Made by a program: the position numbers and the translations under genes. From Termitomyces sp. T153 (Eukaryota > Basidiomycota > Agaricomycetes > Agaricales > Lyophyllaceae), in contig JACKQL020000044.1 in NCBI GenBank assembly GCA_018296165.2, forward strand, positions 310,001-374,000: a stretch of 64,000 nt of DNA, written 5' to 3'. Shown here piece by piece: positions 56,322 through 64,000 of the stretch. A model generated the notes under the pieces. It saw only the letters and a program-made list of their open reading frames with translations, was not told where the DNA came from and did no database searches. Each line of letters begins with the position of its first letter. Within the stretch, counting starts at the first letter, position 1.

Positions 56322-56689
56322 TGTAAGGGCAACCTCTGGCACAGCAGATCTGAGTCACACAGCTAGCAGAAGGGAATCCAAAGTATATTAGCAAGTAGAC
56401 AATGATACAACCAGTAGCTAATCACCGAGCAGTGGGAAATCTGAAGAGAACAAGTCTAAGGATCCCTGCTGCTTGGTGCAGTGCATCAGTGGGTGGCAGA
56501 GGCATAGGAACTACTGTACAGAAAGCCAGAGTAGGTCCTAACCCTAGGATGATGATTGGTGAGGTAATATGGAAAGCTCCATGGGTCTCTGGAGATCTCC
56601 AGGGCTCTGGAATGAGCCCCAGAGACATTGAACAAGCTGCAGAGATGCTGGAACAAGTCACAGAGGTTGGAAATGGAAGTCCCCTGACA
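56322..56689 (-). repeat. LTR (3' LTR of the second minus-strand Ty3/gypsy element)
   Basis: 368 bp, TG...CA, homologous to the LTR at 2958-3312 along its length. It carries the AGAACAAGTCT motif at 56447-56457 and is immediately followed (inside) by the end of the chromodomain-containing pol. Confidence 0.8.
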
Positions 56690-56699
56690 TCACCAGCCT

Positions 56700-59600
56700 C
56701 TAACATGCAGTGTCTCAATGTGCAGGGTAGAAAAAGTCCCTGATTTCCCTGTCCCCTGGTGAAATAGGGTAGATTGATCATATGGCATGTGGAGCATCTG
56801 CATGTTTCCTGTGGAACTCCTTGATGAGGCCCAGGGCATGTACATTCTCCCACAGTTCCCAGGAGATATCCTCAATCCTGTAGCCCTTCCACTTCACCTT
56901 GTATTGTAGTTGTTGCTGGAATAAATGACTATCCAGAATTTCCTCCACCTCATACTCTTCATTGTTGTCAACCACCACCAGAGGTGGTGGGGGTGCAGAT
57001 GTTGCCCTGGAATAGGATCCTTTGGGGCCAGAGTCCGTTTGACAATGTTGAACACTGGATGAAGCTGGTGCATCCCCATGAGGAGCCAGAGTCAATAGGC
57101 TAGGGGCCCTACCTGTTGTTCCACTGTGAAAGGTCCCAATTGGTGGTGCAACAGCTTTTTGAAAGGCTGAGTAGTCATAATGCTAGAGGCATCCAGGTAA
57201 ACTTGACTCCTGGGCTGGTATTTGTGCTCTGGGGTCCTTTTGTAGTCATAGTATTGTGCCATATCATCCTTTGCCTTCACTAGAGCCACTCAGGCCTCCT
57301 TCTGTGACTTCTTCATCTGGTCCACAAACTTGTTTACTGCTTCATTCTCCAAGGGCCAGGCTTGAAGTTTGAAGCCCATGTGTAGGTGTTGTCTGGTGTC
57401 AAGAAAGAATGGGGAAAATTGAGTGGAAGCATGAACATGGTTGTTGTATTGGAACTCAGCATTGGGGAGGAGTTCATTCCAGTCATCCTGGGGCTTGTTG
57501 CAGAAGAGGTGGAGGTACTGCTCCAACTCCTGGTTTATGCATTTGGTTTGGCCATTGGACTGTGAGTGATAGGTGGTGGAAGTGTGAAGCTTCACACCAA
57601 GTAGTCAGTAGAGTTCCCTGGTGAAGTCTGCTACAAATTGTGGCCCCTAGTCAGAGATGTAGGCATTGGAGAGGCTGTGGAGCTTCCAGACATTCCTCTG
57701 GTACAGGTTTGTGGCACTCATGGCAGAGCAAGTAGTGTGAGTAAGAATGAAGTGCACTCACTTGCCATACAGGTCCACCACCATCATGATCATGTCATAA
57801 CCATGGGCATTGGGGAGCTCAACAATGAAGTCCACAGAGGAAATGCTCCATTGCTCTGCAGGCATGGGTAGTGGGTGCAGCTGTTCAGAAGGGAGGCAAT
57901 GCTGGGGCTTGGTATAGAGACAGAGATTGCATGTACTAGTGTAGGACAAAATATACTGGCACATCTGGGGCCACCATTAATTTGGCAATACCAGCTCCAA
58001 TGTTTTCCATTGTCCAGGGTGCCTAGCAATGTGGGAGTTGTGGTATTGCTCTACAATCCTGCAGCAGAGCTCTGGAATGTTGGGCACATAGATATGATTC
58101 CTGAAGGTCAAGATCCCATCCTGGAGGGCTCATTCATATATGTGGACCAATTTGGCACTAGTGGTACATTCCAACTTTAGCACCTAAGCTGCCTGCATGA
58201 CAAGTTCCTCCTGCTGACTGTCCTGGTTACCCTGCTGGATGTTCTGGAGGATGTCTATCTCTGCTCTCTTGATGGCTAGACCTTCCATGGCTCAGATTGC
58301 AAACAGTTTGGGCTGGAGGAGCACAATGTTGCTGTTGTTCTCTCCCTCCATGTTGTGGTCCACTCTCCAGGACAGGGCATCTGCTTTCCCCATACTCTGG
58401 CCAGGCTTGTGGTGCAGCAAGAAATAAAATTAGCTAGGTAGAGGGACCATTGGGCCTGTTGGCAGTTGAGCTTCTTGGCTATTCAAAAGTATTCAAGGTT
58501 CTTATGATCTGTCCAGACCTTGAACTTATGCTGCATGCCTTCCAGGAAGTGCCACCACTCTTCAAACATTCAGACAATGGCCAGCATCTCCCTGTCATGG
58601 ATCTTGTAGTTCTGCTCTACTGCATTTAGGCTCTTGGAGTGGAAGGCCACTGGATGCCACTTCCTGTCCTCCAGGGATTGCTGTGAAAGAATGGCCCTAG
58701 TGGCAAACTCAGAGCTGTTGGCTTTTACTCAGAAAGGGGAGTTATTGTCCAGGAAGAAGAAGACAGGTCCTGAGGTCATAGCACACTTGAGGGTGTTGAA
58801 GGCCTTCTGCTCTGGAGGCCCCCAACTCCATGCAACATTCTTCCTAGTGAGGTTGAATAGCAGATGAGCATGATGCAGGAAGTCAGATGAATCTCCAGTA
58901 GAAGCTCACAAAACTAAGGAATGCCTGCACTTCCTTCTTGTTCTTGGGCTTCTGCTACTCTGCTATGCCTGCTACCTTCACCAGGTTCATCTCCACAGTT
59001 CCATGCAAGATAATCAGGCCATAATACTTGATCTGGGTCTGCTCAAACTCACACTCCTCCAGTTTGAAGTAGAGCTGGTGCTGGCAAAAATGTTTCAGGA
59101 CAAGACAGGTGATTCTGCAGTGTTCTTCCAGTGTTTTGGTGTAGATAAGAATGTTGTTGAGGTATACACATACTATGCCTTCCACAATGAGGTCTTAGAA
59201 GATGTCATTCATCATTGTCTGGAAGGTGGCTGGGCTGTTGGTAAGTCCAAAGAACATAACAAGAGGTTCAAATAGTCCTCAGTTTGTTTAGAAGGCAGCC
59301 TTTCATTTGTCTCCCTCCTGAATACACACATTGTTGTAGCCCCACTGGACATCCAGTTTAGTGATGTATTGCACACCCCAAAGGTTGTTGATGAGCTTGG
59401 AGATGAGGGAGAGGGAGTAGTGGTTCTTCACTATCATGGCATTGAGAATACAGTAATCCTGGACCAGTTGGAGTGAGCCATCTTTCTTCTTGATGAAGAA
59501 GAATGGAGTGGCCATCAGAGACTTGGAAGGGCATATGTGAGCAGAGTCCAGATTCTCTTGCAGGAAGGCATTGAGTTTGTCCTGCTCCCTGGGTGCTAGC

Positions 59601-61221
59601 AAGTAGACCTTACAGCTGGAGGGTGTGGAACCAGGCAGTAGTTCAATGGCATGGTTCCACCACTTGTATCCTAGGAGCAAGTTAAATTAGGCCTTGTAGA
59701 ACACATCCTTGAATGCATGGAGGTAGGGGAGTACAATGTCCCAGAACTCTTGGGGTGTGGCATTAGCAGCAAATGCCTGGGCCAGCTGCTGGGATGTGGT
59801 CTGGCTAGCCTGGATCTCCACAATAAAGAGTAGCAAATGTATGGTAATGGCATAGATCTGATTCCCCACTTCTACAGCTTTGTTCAGGAGCTCTGGCTTG
59901 TGTATGCCACCAAACTCCTCCCTATGTTCCTCCTCCTGGGCTTGCCATTATTCCAGAATGCCAGGGGGGGGGGATTAGGAGGTCTAAGTTGGAGAAGGGG
60001 AAAGGGCCAGCATAGCATGCATGGATGGCTGCATGCTCTTGAACTTGAGTCTAGCATTCTTCCTTGGCCTCTGTGGTGCAGGCAGAGCACCTCTGAGGGC
60101 ACCAGCTCATTGTTACCTCACTCTTGGCCCAATCTACTTTGGAGTTATGCTTCCAGAGCCATGTAAGATTGAGGATCATGTCCTGTTTGCCCAAACTAGT
60201 GATGGCAAAGACTGCATGCTCCACATGGCTTTGATAGCAGAGGACAAGGTCAACCACAGAACTGATAGCACCTGCTTGTTGGGTGTTCTGTCAATGTTGA
60301 AGACCAGAATGGGCTTAGGAAGTGGCTGTGTGGTATGGCAGTGGTGCTTGATGCACTCTGAGTTCAAGAACAGTCCTGTTGCTCTGCTACCTAGAAGAGC
60401 AGTGACTCTGTGAGTTTGCTGGGTGTCCATGGGCTCTATCTCCACATCAAGGTGCAGTGAGTTGGTGGATGGGCTTGAAGCCATTATGTACTGCCAAAGC
60501 ATTTGGTCCATCCAGGCAGGGCAGTGCTGGTGGACCCTAGCAGGTGCCAGGGGGCTTGGCTGGGGCTCTGGAGTTTGTATTTGTATGTCTGAAGGGCAAT
60601 GTTGAGGTTCTTCTGTCTCAGAATGAGGGGCATTGGAAAAGGCAATTTCATTTTCCAACAACAGACATGAGAACCTGTTAGCACCCAGCAACAAAGGTGT
60701 ACACCTCATCCATTGCTCAACTAAAAATCCTCCTCCAGTTCTGGAGATGACATGCAAGTGCTGATCTCCTCTAGAGTCAACTCCAGTGTTGGCTTGTCTG
60801 GAAACAGAGCTCCAGTAGCATCCTTTGTGGCTAGCAGTGGCAGGAGGAGTTCCTCCTGCTCTGCCATAGAGAAGTAACATACCTCTAGAACCAAAGGGCA
60901 GTGTTGTGCAAAGTGCCTGGGCTTCTGGCATCTCCTGCACAGTAGTGGCACAGCATGGAGCTGTCTGGCCATGTCCACATCTATGAGGATGCCCAGCAGC
61001 AAGGAGCATGTTGCAGGGATGGCCAGAGTGGGGGTGAGTGTTGGGCAAGCAGGTACAGAGTAGTGGAGGATAGTGAGCAGTGCTGGGCACAGCATGGGAT
61101 ATGGGTGGTGGAGCTCTCTTTGGATCTTCATCAGTTGCCACTGATCCTGGGCTACCTCATATTATGAAGCAATCCTTTCATTATCTGGGTGGCCCTCTGT
61201 GAGATTGTCAATGCATTCCAC
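56700..61221 (-). pseudogene. Ty3/gypsy chromovirus gag-protease-RT-RNase H-integrase-chromodomain
   Basis: Read right to left on the minus strand. Gag end with the zinc knuckle CRRCQKPRHFAQHC (CX2CX4HX4C, ~60930). A protease whose active site reads LLGSRATGLF instead of LLDSGATGLF (~60390). RT (HAIELLPGSTPSSCKVY, then FFIKKKDGSLQLVQDY, KLDVQWGYNNV, then YLNNILIY at 59153-59158 for YLDD). RNase H near 58500-58650 is badly broken. Integrase (PAEQWSISSVDFIVELPNAH, YHSQSNGQTKCINQELEQYL). A C-terminal chromodomain at 56790-57010 (YEVEEILDSHLFQQQLQYKV, WKGYRIEDISWELWENV). Order and chromodomain define a chromovirus. Gag is cut at 61221 by the next element. Confidence 0.92.
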
Positions 61222-61599
61222 TGTCAGAGAACATCCCACTTGTTTCCCCTTCTCCTTCTCCAGTTCTTGTCAGATTTGCTCTGCTATAGTTTTCCTTTAT
61301 TCTCCTTCCTTTTCCCAATGTATTGGTTCTAGTTTCACCCCTCAGGCTGCACCAGTTCTCTGTCAATAATTCAGACAAGTGTGGCTCCTTTGACACTGCT
61401 ACCAGCTTATGTAACTGCTGACCAATTGCTGACACATCACTTTTGTCTTTTTTCTCTGTCATACTGTACAGTTGTTTCTCATGCTTCTGAAGCCTCTGAA
61501 GTGTCACACCTGGCCTAGGAAATCCCCAGACTTGTTCTCTTTGGATTTCCCTTTGCCGGCTGTGTGATTGAGCCACAGCCCCCAGAAGTTGCCCTTACA
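61222..61599 (+). repeat. LTR (5' LTR of a plus-strand Ty3/gypsy element)
   Basis: 378 bp, starts TGTCAGAG and ends GCCCTTACA, the same termini as the reverse complement of the other two LTRs, but with a diverged middle. Contains AGACTTGTTCT at 61528-61538. It starts precisely where the minus-strand gag stops, so this element appears to be inserted into the other. The expected 5-bp target copy (TCCAC) would be beyond the window end. Confidence 0.8.
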
Positions 61600-61601
61600 G
61601 C

Positions 61602-61612
61602 AGAACAAGTCC
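61602..61612 (+). other. Primer-binding site, probable self-priming type
   Basis: AGAACAAGTCC, two bases after the LTR; ten of its eleven bases pair with the LTR motif at 61528-61538. Same geometry as the site at 2945-2955. Confidence 0.6.
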
Positions 61613-61715
61613 CTAGATTCAGTCTAGGAGCCTCCTTTTTGGTTACTTGAGCTTCTATTTGGTTCCTCAAAAGGTCTCTCCTCCACCAGTGTCTTAGTGC
61701 CCCTGTGCCCTTTCT

Positions 61716-63508
61716 ATGACCCAGCCAACCCCTCCAGCACCTCCCCCTGATGCTTCAAGCTCCCAGGACAATGCCTGGAGTTGTTTGCTGTCCCTGGAGA
61801 CACAGGTTCAACTTACCCAAGCCTTCCTTACTTCTCACATAGCTGACCTCACTGAACTCCATCAAACTACTAAAGCAGTGTCCCTTTCTCTCCAAGCCCT
61901 TCTAGAATGTCTCCCCCTTGCTCCTATCACACCTTCAATGCCCCCAGCAGATGCAGAACAGTTTGTGTCTGCACCTAGCTCAGGCTTTTTGGCTCCAGCT
62001 GCTGCAGAATAGTCTGTATCTACATCTAACTTAGGCCTTTCAGCTCCTCGTTCCAAACTTGCTTGTCCTGCACTCCCTGATGTATGTGATGGAGATTGTA
62101 AGGCTGGAGAACATTTCCTCCAGTCCTGCATCACCTATATCCAGCTGAGTGGTGAAGCCTTTACCTCAGATGCCTTGAAAATTACCTGGGTCCTCTCCTA
62201 CATGAAGGCTGGTTGAGCCTCAACCTATGCATTGCATATCTTCCAATGCCCAGGAGGAGTGGAGAGTTTCTCTGGTTGGACAGAGTTTCAGAAGGAGTTC
62301 CAAGCAGAGTTTTCCCCCCTTGACCCTGACAAAACTGCAGCTCTTTCTCTTTGAGACCAAACTCGGTATGGTCAAGGAAAGCAGTCACTTGATGAGTACA
62401 TTGACTCCTTTTGTACCTTAGTTGAACAGGCTGGATATCAAGACAGTCTACAACTTTGCCTAACCTTCCATGATGGACTCCACCCCTCTCTCAGGGATCA
62501 TATTGACAGCATGGCAGAGGGGCACCCAGATGATGAGCATGTCAATACCTGGTACAAGGTGGCATGTGAGCAGTAGCAGCTCATGAAACTGTAACATGAG
62601 TTGCATGGATGCAACCCTTGACCTTCCTTTTCTCTCCTGGAGTGTTTACCCTCCAAGCTCCCTCTTCCGCACCTGCATTAGCATCCCCACAACCAGATGC
62701 AGCTCCTCCCTTTATGCCTCATGCTGCTCCTCTGCAATTCCTACTCCAAGGAGTCCTAATGGATGTTGATGCTTCCTGACAGTAGTCCTCTACCTCTTTG
62801 CTGTGTCAATGCTGTGGGAAGGCAGGTCATTTTGCCTGTTACTGTTTCAAGGGCTAGAAGTTTGCTACTTGTCAGCATTGGAGCAAGAAGAGCTGCTCAT
62901 CCAACTCCTTGCAGCCCAGGATGGCACAGGAACTCCCTCTCTAGATGCACTTATAGCTGTCTATTCTGAGAAAGTGGCCAATGTATTGGAGGAGGTTCCT
63001 ACAGAGTCTGAGGATTTTTAAAAGGGCAACAGATGACCAGTATGCCCCCATTGCCCAGTACTAATTTTTTCACCCCCCTGTCCATAGAAACAAATATATC
63101 TGTTGCCATTGTTGATTCTATGCCTGAAACAATAAGCCCCTCCTCAGATGTACAAACTCCCTCTCCAGCTAAAGTCTCAGCTGGAAACACACCCCCTAGC
63201 CCATGCCTTTGGATTCCTGCATGGGAATGCCACCTCCTCATTGTTATGTTGTTGCTTTCATTCCTTCTACCAACTTCTTGAAGCTACAGGTGGAAATTGA
63301 GACGATGGACACCCAGCAGATCCAAAGTGTGGTTGCCCTCCTTGACAGTGGTACAACAGGCCTCTTCCTCAACACTGACTATGTGCAACAACACTGCCTG
63401 ACCACTCACCCCCTTTCCTGTCCTATCCCTGTATACAATGTTGATGGCACACTCAATGAAGCTGGCTCTATTCACTCTATGGTGGACCTAGTATTCAGGT
63501 TCTGCTGA
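61716..63508 (+). pseudogene. Ty3/gypsy gag-protease, truncated
   Basis: The gag starts at ATG 61716 (MTQPTPPAPPPDASSSQDN), followed by the helical capsid region (AGEHFLQSCITYIQLSGEAF, WVLSYMKAG, LDEYIDSFCTLVEQAGYQD) with several CAG-to-TAG and CGA-to-TGA stops. Then the zinc knuckle CQCCGKAGHFACYC (~62800), and a retropepsin with an intact VVALLDSGTTGLFL (~63330) and YNVDGTLNEAGSIHSMVDLV. Similarity to the other copies stops at about 63505; RT and the rest are absent, replaced by unrelated G-rich sequence. Diverged from the other two copies, in line with its different LTR. Confidence 0.85.
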
Positions 63509-64000
63509 CCACAGGAGCTTAGCTACACTGGATGAATACTTACTAGGCAAATGTGTTCCCTGCACTGATAACTGGGCACTCAGAGAGGGTCTCAGTATGG
63601 GGGACTTGTGAGGGCAAGCAATGGGGAGTGATCCAAACAAGTTTGGGGTGGTCTGGAGAAGTTTATGATGAGTTGCAGAGTAAGGGGCAGACTTACAGGG
63701 CATCAGGTACAAGTCTGGAGGTGAATATTGTAGGTGCAGAGTAAGTGGAGGCCATGAAAGTGATGGGAGTGGAGGCTACACTAGTGATGGGGGATCAACA
63801 GAGGTTGACAGCTTTTGGAGCTGAGCAAATAGCAAGGTCCAGAGTTGGTTTGGAAAGTGTTGAGCTTGTAATCATGAGCATGGAGTTTGTAAAGGCATTG
63901 AAGTTGAAAGGACTTGAGCACAGTAATGGAAAAGGAGCTGAACAAGACAAGACAAAGTTGAACAGAGCAAAACAAAGTCAATATGAGATTGAGATGAGAA
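63509..64000. other. Unidentified G/A-rich sequence after the retrotransposon break
   Basis: Purine-rich, CpG-free sequence with short imperfect repeats such as GGAG..GTGATGGGAGTGGAGG. Could be part of another element entering from the right. No gene seen. Confidence 0.35.

Overview
The window looks like nuclear DNA of an agaricomycete (mushroom-forming basidiomycete). Protein genes are broken by many 46-69 nt GT..AG introns with CTRAY-like branch sites. There is an F-box gene with an N-terminal coiled coil. The transposons are of types common in Agaricomycetes: chromodomain Ty3/gypsy, Ngaro-type tyrosine-recombinase retroelements, Plavaka-like CACTA, Tc1/mariner and Helitron. I cannot name a species. 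All calls come from reading the sequence; no database was searched.

The window alternates gene islands, which keep normal CpG content, with transposon islands that are strongly CpG-poor and rich in TG/CA. Layout: 1-6.2 kb, transposon island (Ty3/gypsy copy on the minus strand, a decayed gene with a SAM-like domain, a mariner-type transposase). 6.5-12.5 kb, gene island (ornithine decarboxylase, F-box protein). 13.4-15.75 kb, Helitron 3' region with two hairpin plus 59-bp minisatellite blocks. 15.8-28 kb, gene island (six-exon proline-rich protein, 1.1-kb tandem duplication, 16-exon MATE transporter). 28-43.4 kb, AT-rich transposon island (complete but dead Tc1 element, complete but dead Ngaro element with split direct repeats, Plavaka fragment, solo Ngaro terminal unit). 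44.1-53 kb, gene island (UbiA prenyltransferase, intron-containing tRNA-Glu, alpha/beta hydrolase). 53-64 kb, a seven-TM gene next to a duplicated promoter block, then two Ty3/gypsy copies, one apparently nested in the other.

Host genes that reconstruct cleanly with every splice phase consistent are: ornithine decarboxylase (3 exons, 496 aa), the proline-rich protein (6 exons, 175 aa), the MATE transporter (16 exons, 483 aa), the UbiA prenyltransferase (10 exons, 329 aa) and the BEM46/ABHD13-like hydrolase (3 exons, 324 aa). They do not form one pathway. Ornithine decarboxylase makes putrescine for polyamines. UbiA prenylates an aromatic acceptor. MATE exports small molecules. A link between UbiA and MATE would be guesswork because a 16-kb transposon island separates them.

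The strongest unusual signals are three. (i) Every reverse transcriptase active site visible here, in three independent elements of two classes, has the same Asp-Asp to Asn-Asn change, as expected from C-to-T decay at CpG; the mariner, Helitron and tyrosine-recombinase genes carry the matching CGA-to-TGA stops. (ii) The Ty3 LTRs contain an 11-nt motif complementary to the primer-binding site, which implies Tf1-type self-priming. (iii) The Ngaro element has a textbook A1-B1-A2-B2 repeat layout, with a diverged solo A-B unit 2.8 kb away.
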